From assembly GCF_000092205.1 (NCBI RefSeq), contig NC_014216.1, forward strand, positions 1,273,742 through 1,337,741: a stretch of DNA of 64,000 nucleotides, in the 5' to 3' direction. How positions within the stretch are numbered: the stretch's first letter is position 1; every line of letters starts with the position of its first letter. A program made the translations under genes and the position numbers. The notes under the pieces are model-generated. The model had not been told where the DNA came from, made no database searches, and saw only the letters and a list, made by a program, of their open reading frames with translations. Below are positions 17,939 to 26,339 of this stretch, in pieces. This DNA is from Desulfurivibrio alkaliphilus AHT 2 (GTDB taxonomy: Bacteria; Desulfobacterota; Desulfobulbia; Desulfobulbales; Desulfurivibrionaceae).

Positions 17939-19003
17939 CTAACAGCAGTCAATTTCCACCAAAGGTTCATTTTTCTTTTTCTTCGACCGTGCGGCAACCT
18001 CACCGATCACAAAGGGTTTTTCCCCCAACGCCTGCAGTTGCATGCGGACATCGTCGGCCTCTTTGGCATCTACCACCACCACCATGCCGATCCCGTTGTT
18101 GAAGGTCCGGCACATCTCTTGCGCCGACACCTTGCCGTTTTGCCGCAAAAACTCAAACACCGGCGGCACCTCCCAGCTCTTGCCGTCCAGCACGGCCTTG
18201 CAACCGTTGGGCAGCACCCGCGGCAGGTTATCGATGATGCCGCCACCGGTGATGTGCACCAGCCCTTTCACTCTAAAGTTTTTGACCAGATTAAGCAAAG
18301 GCTCGGTATAAATCCGGGTGGGACGCAACAGTTCCTCGCCCAGGGTGCAGCCAAACTCATCGATACGGTCATTGACCGACAACTTCATCTCTTCAAAACA
18401 GATCTTCCGGACCAAAGAGTAGCCATTGCTGTGCAGGCCGCTGGAGGCCAGCCCGATCAGGGTGTCACCCACCCGGATATCGGAACCGTCGATAATCTTG
18501 TCCCGCTCGCAAATCCCCACCACAAAGCCGGCCAGGTCGTACTCGCCCGGGGCATACATCCCCGGCATCTCGGCGGTTTCCCCACCGATCAAAGAGCAAC
18601 GGGAAATCTCGCAACCTTGGGCAATCCCCTGCACCACGGCGGCAGCCACCTCCAGGTCCAGACCGCCGGAAGAAAAATAATCGAGGAAAAACAGCGGCTG
18701 CGCCCCGGAAACCACAATGTCGTTGACACACATGGCGACCAGATCAATCCCGATGGTGTCATGCCGGTTGCACATCTGGGCGATCAGCAGCTTGGTTCCC
18801 ACACCATCGGTGGAAGAGACCAGCACCGGATCCTTGTACTTGCCGCTGCCCAGGGCAAAAAGGCCGCCAAACCCGCCAATCCCGGTCAAAACCCCGGAAC
18901 GGAAGGTGGAAGCCACCATGGGCTTGATCCGTTCAACAAACTCATTGCCTTTGTCAATATCAACCCCGGCCTCGGCGTACCGGGAACTTTCTTGCTTAGC
19001 CAT
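17939..19003 (-). CDS. purM: Phosphoribosylformylglycinamidine cyclo-ligase (AIR synthetase)
   Basis: Fifth step of purine synthesis: ATP-dependent closure of FGAM to AIR. The 354 residues show YAEAGVDIDKGNEFVERIKP, LVSSTDGVGTKLLIAQ, MCVNDIVVSGAQPLFFLDYF, GGETAEMPGMY, ASSGLHSNGYSLVRK and HITGGGIIDNLPRVLP. The start MAKQESS was chosen by family fit and the upstream GAGA; the frame is open 58 codons further but that stretch does not look coding. The extreme C-terminus ends KKKKNEPLVEIDCC, a basic and cysteine-rich tail that is slightly unusual. No purN follows. Confidence 0.95.
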   Translation of the reverse strand: MAKQESSRYAEAGVDIDKGNEFVERIKPMVASTFRSGVLTGIGGFGGLFALGSGKYKDPVLVSSTDGVGTKLLIAQMCNRHDTIGIDLVAMCVNDIVVSGAQPLFFLDYFSSGGLDLEVAAAVVQGIAQGCEISRCSLIGGETAEMPGMYAPGEYDLAGFVVGICERDKIIDGSDIRVGDTLIGLASSGLHSNGYSLVRKICFEEMKLSVNDRIDEFGCTLGEELLRPTRIYTEPLLNLVKNFRVKGLVHITGGGIIDNLPRVLPNGCKAVLDGKSWEVPPVFEFLRQNGKVSAQEMCRTFNNGIGMVVVVDAKEADDVRMQLQALGEKPFVIGEVAARSKKKKNEPLVEIDCC

Positions 19004-19421
19004 AAAATTCTCTTTCATACCCCAAAAAGCCCGCCTGCCAGGCCTGTGGTGATAACCGGAGGGCGAGCGGATCTTAATAACTGGTTCGGCAGCATCACCC
19101 ACCGCCTGCCTGCTCCGCTCGCTGCCAACGCACAAACCAACTTCGCAGGATCTCCGAACGGAGAACAGCCCAGGCAAGCGAGAACCAGCGAGACGCTCCC
19201 TCTTGGCTCTTGCCAGGGCTGTAAAAAAGGTTATTATTTACTGAGCGGACGGCCAAAAGTCAATGAATTTTGACTCCCCTTGGACAGCCCGCCCTGTGTA
19301 TTCAGCCACCCAACCGCCGGCGACAATTTTACCGGCTTCACATTGACCCCATCCCTCTTGTGCATTAATGTCCTTTGAGCCTGCAAACTGCTTTTTCAAT
19401 ATATCTTAAGGAGCAACAACA
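19004..19421. other. Divergent intergenic region between purM and the zinc-ribbon gene
   Basis: About 420 bases without a convincing gene. It contains the purM promoter and overlapping inverted repeat at 19235-19275 (listed separately). Near the right end TTGAGC (19375) and AATATA 17 bases later are a weak candidate promoter for the plus-strand gene, followed by the ribosome site AAGGAG. Confidence 0.45.
19235..19275 (-). promoter_or_regulatory. purM promoter with overlapping inverted repeat
   Basis: On the minus strand TTGACT (19258-19263) is 17 bases from TAAATA (19235-19240). The -35 is also one arm of a perfect inverted repeat AGTCAA-6-TTGACT (19258-19275), a plausible repressor or activator site. 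The identity of the regulator cannot be read. Confidence 0.5.
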
Positions 19422-20084
19422 ATGATTGAAGACCGTACCGAACGCTGCCTGCGCCTGGCGCAGGAAGAACATTACTGCCCACACTGCCAGCAGCGGCTGT
19501 CCTGCTGCCAGGCGCCGCCATTTCATGTCGGCGACGGCCTTGGCTGGGGGTCCGACATTCTTTTTATCTGCCTTAACGACGAGTGCTCACTGTACGTGAG
19601 AAGCTGGCAGGAATTTGAGGATCGCTACGGTCATGCCGCTTCCTGCCGCTACATTCTCTGCCCCGGCAACGAAAAGGGCGAGGCGATGATGGTTGGCGGC
19701 CAGCAGGCCTTCAAGGGCCTGGAGGTGAACGTCGAAGCCCTGCAGCAGCAGAACCAGCGCCATGCCGCAGAGCAGGAGGCGGCGGCCAAACTGGCGGGCT
19801 GTGTCGAGGCGGGCGACCTGGCCCCGGTAATCCACCTGCTCACCGACGAACACGCCGATTTGGCCACCCGTAAACAGGCCTGCGAGGCACTGGCCAGGTT
19901 TCAGGATCTTTCCTGCCTGGACCCCTTGCGCAACCACAAATTCCGCAATCCCGAACTGGAGCAGGAGGTCAATCTGGCCATCGGCACCATGCTGAAAAAA
20001 ATGTATAAGAAGGAATGCCCCAACTGTGCCGAAATCGTCAAAAGCCAGGCCCCGACCTGCAAACATTGCGGCCATTCGTTTTAA
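19422..20084 (+). CDS. Zinc-ribbon protein with two cysteine clusters, unknown function
   Basis: 220 residues preceded by AAGGAGC. The N-terminal third has CPHCQQRLSCC and later cysteines (near 49 and 54) resembling an Ogr/Delta-type or similar zinc finger. The middle (95-190) is helical and looks like a short armadillo/HEAT-type scaffold (LATRKQACEALARF). The C-terminus ends in a classical zinc ribbon CPNCAEIVKSQAPTCKHCGH. I do not recognise a characterised homologue. The zinc-ribbon ends suggest binding to nucleic acid or to another protein. It stands alone next to tRNA-His. Confidence 0.7.
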   Translation: MIEDRTERCLRLAQEEHYCPHCQQRLSCCQAPPFHVGDGLGWGSDILFICLNDECSLYVRSWQEFEDRYGHAASCRYILCPGNEKGEAMMVGGQQAFKGLEVNVEALQQQNQRHAAEQEAAAKLAGCVEAGDLAPVIHLLTDEHADLATRKQACEALARFQDLSCLDPLRNHKFRNPELEQEVNLAIGTMLKKMYKKECPNCAEIVKSQAPTCKHCGHSF

Positions 20085-20097
20085 GCAGATTTTTCCT

Positions 20098-20126
20098 TGC
20101 CAAAGCGGGGGCTATTAGCTATATAG
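20098..20126 (+). promoter_or_regulatory. Sigma-70 promoter for tRNA-His
   Basis: TTGCCA and TATATA are separated by exactly 17 bases. The predicted start is about 40 bases before the tRNA; GAGCC and GGCTC in that leader can form a small stem (20129-20152). Confidence 0.68.
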
Positions 20127-20174
20127 AGAGCCTTCTCGGAACCGTTGGCTCAACCTGGCGGCTCCGGAACCTGT

Positions 20175-20252
20175 GGTGGGCGTGGCTCAGTTGGTTAGAG
20201 CACCGGGTTGTGGCCCCGGAGGTCGTGGGTTCAAGTCCCATCGCTCACCCCA
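20175..20252 (+). tRNA. tRNA-His (anticodon GTG)
   Basis: A full cloverleaf can be drawn: acceptor stem GTGGGCG with CGCTCAC, D-arm GGCTCAGTTGGTTAGAGC, anticodon arm CCGGG-TTGTGGC-CCCGG with anticodon GTG, T-arm GTGGGTTCAAGTCCCAT and an encoded CCA end. The extra G at position -1 faces C73, the identity pair of histidine tRNA, and is genome-encoded. It has its own promoter and terminator. Confidence 0.96.
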
Positions 20253-20291
20253 TTGGATACCATACGGCGCCTTAACCGCGTCGCTTTAAAG

Positions 20292-20321
20292 CCCGCCTCC
20301 CATCAGGAAGGCGGGTTTTTT
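20292..20321 (+). terminator. Rho-independent terminator after tRNA-His
   Basis: CCCGCCT pairs with AGGCGGG over a 10-base loop and is followed by TTTTTT. It ends the tRNA transcript and separates it from the convergent kinase-like gene. Confidence 0.85.
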
Positions 20322-20333
20322 CGTGCCGCTCGA

Positions 20334-21674
20334 TTATGAAGTTGGCCGGACGGCAGCCAGCTCGGCTTGCAGTTGTTGCCGAAAAAGATGCCAATGGCGG
20401 GCGAAGGCGGAACCCCGGAATGAATGCAGAACAACAGCGGTGGCATCGATGATGTGCAGTTGCCGGCCATCCCACCCCAAAACGTTGAGGCTATTGCCGA
20501 CCAGGGTGATGCGGCCGGCTTGCATCAAGGCAAGCTGGTGATTAAGCTGCTCCTGCAGGGCTGATCGTTCCCGATCCCCTAAAGTTGACAGGCAGTCGGC
20601 CAGGGGCCTGACCCCGGTCGCCGACTGCAGCATAACCGCCGCCTCCCCCTTCCCTTTCAGCGCCGCAGGCCAAACCAGGGCCAGGTGTCTTTCCGTGCCA
20701 AGCCCCAAGCGGTTTGCGGTAAGCAGCGCCACCCAGATGCGAAAGGCCGCCCGACGAACAAGCCACGGCCGCAGTGGTGCAAAAAAGCCGGTTGCAACCC
20801 CAATGGGCAGCCAGCGCACCGCTTGCCCGTCCAGCTCCAGCAGCCCACCAGCCGGCTTTAACTCCGCCTCACGCCGCCAGCCGGCCAACAGGCGCAAAGA
20901 GCTGGACTGGTCCAGGTGGCGCCGATCGCGAATAAGCCAGAACCCATCATGGCGCAGCCGGGGATAATGTTTCCAGCCCCGGCAAGCCCGGCGGGCAACC
21001 TGTTCCGCCTGTTGCCGCCGGGCGCGCCGTACCCGGGTGATGAAATCCTCTTCCTCACCCTGGCCGGCCAGCCATTGCCGCTGTTGCAAATACAATCGGA
21101 AGCCATCCCGAACCGTAGCTTCAGGCAACCTGGTTTTGGAGGCATACAGGCGAACCAGATGCGCCAGGCCTTGCTTCCGGTTCAGGGGGGAGCGCAGACG
21201 GCGGACACGATCACCGTCGACGGCATAAAGGCGCCCCTGGCGGGGGATAAAATTCAGCCAGTTGAGATCGTTCTGCACGATTCCCGCCCGGTGATGCTCG
21301 GCCAGGGTCAAAATCAGCCGGGCATGGGCATCGCCGCAACGCTCGCTGTCCTCCGGTGGCCAGGGTTCATCGGCCTCGACCCACTCCTGCACCGTCAACC
21401 AGGCCCCGACCTCCGGCCGGTAACCGGCGTAATACAGAGCCGGAGCCGCCACCCCCGAGCTAAGCAAAGCCCGGGTGCCGCGTAACCCCCGGTACCACTC
21501 GTAAGCCTGGCCCACAGGAGCAACGTAAAACTTGGCCACCACCGCCACCCCGTCAAGTTCCCCTTTAAGCAACGCCCGCTTGCCGGGATAACGATGAAAA
21601 ACCCGGCCGGTAAGCAGGGTCCCGAACCGGCCCAGGTCAAACCGGCGGTTGGCCAGATAGTCGTCGCCCATCAC
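20334..21674 (-). CDS. LPS-kinase-like protein with tandem kinase lobes, second one degenerate
   Basis: 446 residues. The N-terminal half resembles Kdo/heptose kinases of the WaaP/InaA type: GELDGVAVVAKFYV gives a lysine strand, and EHHRAGIVQNDLNWLNFI followed by YAVDGDRV matches the catalytic loop and metal-binding Asp, although the usual HxD is QND. The C-terminal half (from about 255) repeats the kinase plan with LVGNSLNVLGWDGRQLHIIDAT, where the catalytic Asp is replaced by Ser; it is probably a pseudokinase. The start overlaps the cysC stop by four bases, so the pair is translationally coupled. Role inferred: phosphorylation of the LPS core, perhaps with regulation by the dead domain. 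Substrate unknown. Confidence 0.65.
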   Translation of the reverse strand: MMGDDYLANRRFDLGRFGTLLTGRVFHRYPGKRALLKGELDGVAVVAKFYVAPVGQAYEWYRGLRGTRALLSSGVAAPALYYAGYRPEVGAWLTVQEWVEADEPWPPEDSERCGDAHARLILTLAEHHRAGIVQNDLNWLNFIPRQGRLYAVDGDRVRRLRSPLNRKQGLAHLVRLYASKTRLPEATVRDGFRLYLQQRQWLAGQGEEEDFITRVRRARRQQAEQVARRACRGWKHYPRLRHDGFWLIRDRRHLDQSSSLRLLAGWRREAELKPAGGLLELDGQAVRWLPIGVATGFFAPLRPWLVRRAAFRIWVALLTANRLGLGTERHLALVWPAALKGKGEAAVMLQSATGVRPLADCLSTLGDRERSALQEQLNHQLALMQAGRITLVGNSLNVLGWDGRQLHIIDATAVVLHSFRGSAFARHWHLFRQQLQAELAAVRPTS

Positions 21675-22270
21675 TGCATGTTCATCTTGGCCAGGATAAA
21701 CTCAACGGTGGTATCCACGCACTCTTCGAGGGAAGAAGCAACGGTATCCAAAACAAGGTCGGGCTGCCCAGGCTCTTCGTAAGGCGCGGAAACCCCGGTG
21801 TAATTTTTGATCTTACCTTGCCGGGCCAGCTTGTACAGACCCTTGACATCCCGCCGCTCACACTCCTCAAGCGAGCATTTAACGTAAATTTCAAAAAACC
21901 GGCCGCAATCGATCAGATCGCGACACTTTTGGCGGTCGGCCCGCAGGGGGGAGATAAAGGCGGTCAGACAGATAATGCCGGCATCAAGGAAAAGCTTGAC
22001 CATTTCCGAGATCCGGCGCAGGTTTTCCGCCCGACCCTCGGGGGAAAAGCTTAAGTCGCTGCAAAGCCCATGGCGAACGTTGTCGCCGTCAAAGACGTAG
22101 GTCAGCCGGCCCAGATCATAAAGCTTTTCCTCGACGGCATGAGCGATGGTGGATTTTCCGGAACCCGACAGGCCGGTAAACCACATCACCATGCTCTTCT
22201 GGCCCAGCAACTGCTGACGCAGATCACTGGTGATCTTTCCCCGATAGGGAACGGTATTAGGACTTTTCAT
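21671..22270 (-). CDS. cysC: Adenylylsulfate (APS) kinase
   Basis: Makes PAPS from APS and ATP. The 199 residues contain Walker A GLSGSGKS (33-40), FDGDNVRHGL (APS site), DLSFSPEGRAENLRRI, CLTAFISP and KIKNYTGVSAPYEEP with a C-terminal LDT strand: a complete, stand-alone CysC. In a sulfate-dissimilating organism APS is abundant and PAPS is not on the respiratory route; the neighbouring sulfotransferases are the obvious consumers. Its promoter is visible upstream and it is coupled to the LPS-kinase-like gene. Confidence 0.95.
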   Translation of the reverse strand: MKSPNTVPYRGKITSDLRQQLLGQKSMVMWFTGLSGSGKSTIAHAVEEKLYDLGRLTYVFDGDNVRHGLCSDLSFSPEGRAENLRRISEMVKLFLDAGIICLTAFISPLRADRQKCRDLIDCGRFFEIYVKCSLEECERRDVKGLYKLARQGKIKNYTGVSAPYEEPGQPDLVLDTVASSLEECVDTTVEFILAKMNMQ

Positions 22271-22385
22271 AAGATAAGTTGCTTTTTAAAAAATGGTTGA
22301 AAACATCAGTGAAGCCCCACCGGATCATTTCAAGTGGGAGAAGAGGGGTTCCCGGGCCCAAGACATAAACCCCGGTCGCGATGAC

Positions 22386-22414
22386 TTATTAGCTGTTTAA
22401 AGGTTTATTGTCAA
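22386..22414 (-). promoter_or_regulatory. Promoter of cysC
   Basis: On the minus strand a perfect -35 TTGACA (22409-22414) lies 17 bases before TAATAA (22386-22391). It is placed directly after the stop of the upstream glycosyltransferase and about 120 bases ahead of cysC, so cysC and the kinase gene can be expressed on their own. Confidence 0.55.
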
Positions 22415-22435
22415 CCCGAAGATGCCATGCACCTT

Positions 22436-23650
22436 TCAGCCATTCACACCCAGCGCCGCCAGATATTGCCCGGCAGCCACCTCGGTGTGATTGGCCACAA
22501 CCGCCTGACGCAAAAAATCAGGATCGGGGGGAGCCTTCAGGGTTGCATTAATCGCCTGCGCCATCGCCTGAACATCTCCCACCGGCACCAAGCGGCCATA
22601 ACGACCGTTGGCCAGAGTTTCCGCCGGGCCGCTGGGGCAGTCCGTCGAGACCACCGGCGTCCCGCAGGCCAACGCCTCGACGATTACGGCGGAAGCACCC
22701 TCTCGTTGCGAAGCCAGCACAAACAGCCCGGCCTGCTGCATATGCCGGTAGGGGTTTGGGTCAAAACCGGGCAGATCGACATCGTCCGCCACCCCAAGCT
22801 GCGCCGCCAGTGCCAACAATTCCGACCGCTGCCGGCCTTTGCCAAGAATGATCAAGCAGCAGCGGCGATCACGGCGGACCAGGGCAAACGCCTGTATCAG
22901 GGTGGCAAAATCTTTTCGCGGCTCCAGCGAACCCACCCCCAAGATCACGGGATTATCTGCCTTGCCATACCAGGGATGGGCCACCGGCTCGGCAGCAAGC
23001 CGAAAAAAACGCGCATTGACAATGGGATTGCGAATAACCGACAGGCGTTCCGGTTGCACCCCGGCAATTTCAATCAGATCATCGGCCACCCCCTGGGACG
23101 GAGTAACGGCTGCATCCGCCAACGGATACCAGCGACGCATGGAAGCAAACAGGGCCTTACGTTGCGCCGGCTTCAGGTCTTTGCCCTTGGCCGTCACCGA
23201 CATCCCCATCCGAATCACCACCCGGGTCGGCACCCCGGTGAGCCTGCGCGCCAACAACAGTGCCCGGTTGAGCTCATGGTTGGCGGTCAGCATCGCCTGG
23301 GGCCGATGGCGCCACAAGTACCAGAGCAGGCAGGGCAACACCGTTTTTTTGCTGCTCACCGGCAGCCGGATCACCCGGACATTGTCGGGCACCTCTTCCA
23401 GGTAAGGCCCGTGCCCGCGAATTTGCAGCAAATCGAAGCGATGGGAGGTACGGCCAAATTCCGGCAGCAGGTTTTGCACCACCCGATCCACCCCGCTGTG
23501 GCCGGAGGTGGCAAACAGCAAAGCCAGGTGCCGGCTTAAAACTTCCTTTGCCTGTTTAGAGTTTGAGGAATTATTTTGAGTTCCTGCCACAGTATTGTGT
23601 CCGTTTAGGGTACGAAAAGTGGTGAGCGAAAATCGGTTGACAACCGGCAT
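22436..23650 (-). CDS. GT4 glycosyltransferase
   Basis: GT-B fold glycosyltransferase, likely adding a sugar to the LPS core or a surface glycan. Of 404 residues, the first 40 are poorly conserved; the fold begins at HLALLFATSGHSGVDRVVQN. The C-terminal nucleotide-sugar domain has ILGVGSLEPRKDFATLIQAF, LIILGKGRQRSEL and the EX7E region FVLASQREGASAVIVEALA, then GTPVVSTDCPSGPAE. The same C-terminal phrases recur in the three other GT4 genes of this locus, so they are paralogues. No ribosome site supports the annotated ATG, and the true start may be 20-40 codons later. It is divergent from a sulfotransferase. Confidence 0.88.
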   Translation of the reverse strand: MPVVNRFSLTTFRTLNGHNTVAGTQNNSSNSKQAKEVLSRHLALLFATSGHSGVDRVVQNLLPEFGRTSHRFDLLQIRGHGPYLEEVPDNVRVIRLPVSSKKTVLPCLLWYLWRHRPQAMLTANHELNRALLLARRLTGVPTRVVIRMGMSVTAKGKDLKPAQRKALFASMRRWYPLADAAVTPSQGVADDLIEIAGVQPERLSVIRNPIVNARFFRLAAEPVAHPWYGKADNPVILGVGSLEPRKDFATLIQAFALVRRDRRCCLIILGKGRQRSELLALAAQLGVADDVDLPGFDPNPYRHMQQAGLFVLASQREGASAVIVEALACGTPVVSTDCPSGPAETLANGRYGRLVPVGDVQAMAQAINATLKAPPDPDFLRQAVVANHTEVAAGQYLAALGVNG

Positions 23651-23773
23651 GGCAGCCGATACAAGAAAAGCCTTTGCTTATGGTGGACGAACAGTGGCTA
23701 CGCCTATGCTCTCCGATATCATTACTGACTTACTACGGTATCCGACGCAACACTCCAATGCAACTGCACAAAG

Positions 23774-23820
23774 GGTAAGCGTTCATGTCGTTGTTGGTGA
23801 ACCGTAATCGTTCAGCGGCT
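23774..23820. repeat. Degenerate remnants of the dispersed repeat
   Basis: GTAAGCGTTCATG is followed 20 bases on by GGTGAACCGTAATCGTTCAGCGG. Both match termini of the repeat family (GTAAGCGTTCAGC and GGTGAACGGTTAC/GTAATCGTTCAGC), but the palindromic core is lost. Confidence 0.45.
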
Positions 23821-23851
23821 CACTGGCGACAGTACCGGAGGCGACACTTCT

Positions 23852-24664
23852 TTGAAAAGAGCAGAAAAAACCTATATTCAACGAATTACCAGCCGAATAC
23901 GCTCGTTTCGCTACAGCTGGAAACCATTTTATCGTCATTGCGGGCTAAACCGTTTCGACCATCCGGTACACGCCAACGCCAATGTCCCGACCATTGATGC
24001 CCGCATTGCCATAAGCCACGCCAATCGTTTTCTCTTCGTGCGCATTCCCAAATGCGCCAACACCACCATCCTGAGTACTCTATGGTTATGTGAAAATGGT
24101 ATGTCTCCCGAGGACCTGGCATCATTGCCAGCCCAGGAACAAAAAAAAATGATGCGCAAGCAAAACATGATGCAGTTGTTCAGCCGACCTTCCGAACTGT
24201 CCAGCAGTGCGGCCCAAACCGTGCTGAAAAAATACTGCAAAGCCGTTATTGTCCGCAACCCCTTTAGCAGAGCGGCCTCAGCTTATCTGCACAAATTTCG
24301 CAACGGCAATGCCGCGCAAAAATTCGGGCTGCCAAGCAACCTTTCCTTTGCCGGATTTTGTGACTACCTGCGTGACGGCGGACTCCATGACGATATCCAC
24401 TGGATGCCCCAGAGCCATATCTGTCCTCTGCCGCCGGGAACAATGGATTTCATCGGCAAAATGGAAAACCTGGCCATTGATCTGCCACGCCTTACCAATA
24501 TTGTTTACGGACGTTCGGCCACAATCTTTACCCGCCAACATCATACCACACAAGCGAACAACCATTTACGAGAACTCTACGGCACACATGAAAAAAGGCG
24601 GGTAGCGGAACTCTACGCCGAAGATTTCACTTGCTTTGGTTACCAACCCGACAAATTATCATAA
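23852..24664 (+). CDS. PAPS-dependent sulfotransferase, carbohydrate type
   Basis: 270 residues of the Sulfotransfer_2-like group that sulfates sugars. The 5'-phosphosulfate loop reads FVRIPKCANTTI (62-73), where a cysteine stands at the place often held by Ala or Gly, and the 3'-phosphate site is AVIVRNPFSRAASAYL (131-146). A late MDFIGKMENL matches the typical FIGRxE strand. TTG is the start, because GGAGG lies ten bases upstream and no ATG fits. The gene and its upstream region look visibly less GC-rich than neighbours, which hints at transfer. It is the first of three plus-strand sulfotransferases in a row; substrate unknown. Confidence 0.82.
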   Translation: MKRAEKTYIQRITSRIRSFRYSWKPFYRHCGLNRFDHPVHANANVPTIDARIAISHANRFLFVRIPKCANTTILSTLWLCENGMSPEDLASLPAQEQKKMMRKQNMMQLFSRPSELSSSAAQTVLKKYCKAVIVRNPFSRAASAYLHKFRNGNAAQKFGLPSNLSFAGFCDYLRDGGLHDDIHWMPQSHICPLPPGTMDFIGKMENLAIDLPRLTNIVYGRSATIFTRQHHTTQANNHLRELYGTHEKRRVAELYAEDFTCFGYQPDKLS

Positions 24665-24722
24665 GTTTTCTCACAACACCCTCCCGTTATAACGGGCCAT
24701 AACACCCTTTGGATCAACACCA

Positions 24723-25484
24723 ATGCACCTGTCTCGCCGGCTCAGTGAACTTTTCAACCCCCTTCTGAATTCATTGGATGGCCGCGTGCAACGCCATCGC
24801 GTTAACAGTCGCATCCTGATTTCCGAACCCAACCGGTTTGTTTTTTACCGGATTCCCAAGGCTGGCCATTCAACGGTGGGCAAAACCCTGGTTTACTACG
24901 ATCCGCATCTCACCTCGGAAGAGCGCCAAGAAATTACGCTCAGCGGCAGCAAATCCGGGCCTTATCTCCACCCCAGGGAACTGGGACGCAGCCGGGCGCG
25001 GGTTGCCTGGCGGGAGTACTTCAAACTGACCTTTGTGCGTAACCCCTATCGTCGGGTGCTCTCGGCCTATCTCGATAAGATTGCCCGTATTAAGCCCGCC
25101 ACCAAGAATCTGGGAACATCCCCCGTCGACGAACAGGGTCAACCACTGCCCTTTCTTGCGTTTCTGGATCAAATCAAAGGGGCCGCCCTTTACGAAGGAC
25201 CCCATTGGGCGCCGCAAGTTGCCCTGCTGCCCCGCGATCTTGCTCGCTTGGATTTCATTGGTCGCCTGGAAAAAATCGACACCGACCTGGCCACGGTGAT
25301 TGAACGCGTTTACGGACGCAAAATGGCCAGCGGGGTGCAAAATTGGGATAGCCACAAAACCAAATCGGGAGACGATTTTCACCGCTATTACGACGGATCA
25401 GCCATCGACACGGTGCGCCATCTGTACCGGGAGGATTTCGAGGCCTTTGGCTATTCCCTGGACCCGGAAACGGCACTCCGCTGA
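24723..25484 (+). CDS. PAPS-dependent sulfotransferase (Sulfotransfer_2-like)
   Basis: 253 residues. PAPS motifs are YRIPKAGHSTVGKTL (42-56) for the 5'-phosphosulfate and LTFVRNPYRRVLSAYLDK (102-119) for the 3'-phosphate; LDFIGRLEKIDTDLATV gives the C-terminal family strand. The histidine in KAGHST is uncommon but present in this group. It lies 58 bases after the previous sulfotransferase and 33 before the next, forming a plus-strand run that converges on the large LPS operon. Presumably adds sulfate to a glycan using CysC-made PAPS. Confidence 0.85.
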   Translation: MHLSRRLSELFNPLLNSLDGRVQRHRVNSRILISEPNRFVFYRIPKAGHSTVGKTLVYYDPHLTSEERQEITLSGSKSGPYLHPRELGRSRARVAWREYFKLTFVRNPYRRVLSAYLDKIARIKPATKNLGTSPVDEQGQPLPFLAFLDQIKGAALYEGPHWAPQVALLPRDLARLDFIGRLEKIDTDLATVIERVYGRKMASGVQNWDSHKTKSGDDFHRYYDGSAIDTVRHLYREDFEAFGYSLDPETALR

Positions 25485-25517
25485 CCAGGCACCACTTAAC
25501 CGTAAGAGGAAATTGCC

Positions 25518-26270
25518 ATGATCATCAGCCACCGCCACCGTTTTATCTTTGTCCACTGCCGCAAGGTGGCCGGTAGCTCCATGAAAGTGACCATTGCCCC
25601 TCACCTGGGCCCGGCCGATATTATCCTGGGCAGCTACCAGGAGCTTTTCCGGGACAGCAGTTTTTTTACCCCTCAGGTCCTGGGTGAAGCCCTGCGTCCC
25701 CATGGGTTGCGAGAATTGGCCTCCGGCTTGCTCCGGGGGCGTAATTGGCGCAACTCCATAAACAAGGCTGTCAAGCGGCGTTACAAAAAGGCCTTTGGCC
25801 TCTCATCATCCGGTCATCCCACCGCCACCGATATCCGCCAGGCTTTCCCGGAGGCCTGGAACAGTTATTTCAAGTTCTGCTTTGTGCGCAATCCCTACGA
25901 ACGGGCGGTTTCCGATTACCTTTATCTAACGCGCAGGGATGCCGCCTCGCCCTCGTTCAGCGACTACCTTCGCCAACTTAGTGAATCCAAACGGGATCTC
26001 CATGGCCGGGATAAATACGACAACTGGCCCATGTACACCATTGGAGAGCAACCGGTCATGGATTTCATCGGCCGTTACGAGAACTTATCGTCAGATTTCA
26101 GCAAAGCAATGGAGAAGGTCGGACTTTCAGGAGTTAAGCTGACTGCCTCGGAAAAGCGCCGAAACTATCAAAAGCCTTGGCGTGAATACTACGGGCCCGG
26201 CGACCGCGAGCTGGTGGAAGCTCTGTACAGCAAAGAGATAGGTTATTTCGGCTATACTTTCGAAGCATAA
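25518..26270 (+). CDS. PAPS-dependent sulfotransferase (Sulfotransfer_2-like)
   Basis: 250 residues preceded by AGAGGAAA. It starts directly with the first strand of the fold, MIISHRHRFIFVHCRKVAGSS; KVAGSS (16-21) is the phosphosulfate loop and KFCFVRNPYERAVSDYLY (119-136) the 3'-phosphate site. VMDFIGRYENLSSDF is the conserved later strand. The N-terminus is nearly the same as in the minus-strand sulfotransferase at 34 kb (MIISHRNRFIFIKTRKTAGSS), so the two are paralogues. It ends 69 bases from the convergent P-loop gene; no terminator is obvious between them. Confidence 0.86.
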   Translation: MIISHRHRFIFVHCRKVAGSSMKVTIAPHLGPADIILGSYQELFRDSSFFTPQVLGEALRPHGLRELASGLLRGRNWRNSINKAVKRRYKKAFGLSSSGHPTATDIRQAFPEAWNSYFKFCFVRNPYERAVSDYLYLTRRDAASPSFSDYLRQLSESKRDLHGRDKYDNWPMYTIGEQPVMDFIGRYENLSSDFSKAMEKVGLSGVKLTASEKRRNYQKPWREYYGPGDRELVEALYSKEIGYFGYTFEA

Positions 26271-26339
26271 CCAGGACACACCAGCAAAACCCTGCCGTCG
26301 TCTTTAGGCACCCCCACAAAGGTCGAAATTATCCGCCTT

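Noticed and set aside
18038..19273. 411-residue plus-strand frame opposite purM
   Set aside because: Shadow of purM; His/Gly-rich as expected from the antisense of a GC-rich gene.
22427..23539. 370-residue plus-strand frame
   Set aside because: Antisense of a GT4 gene with intact motifs.
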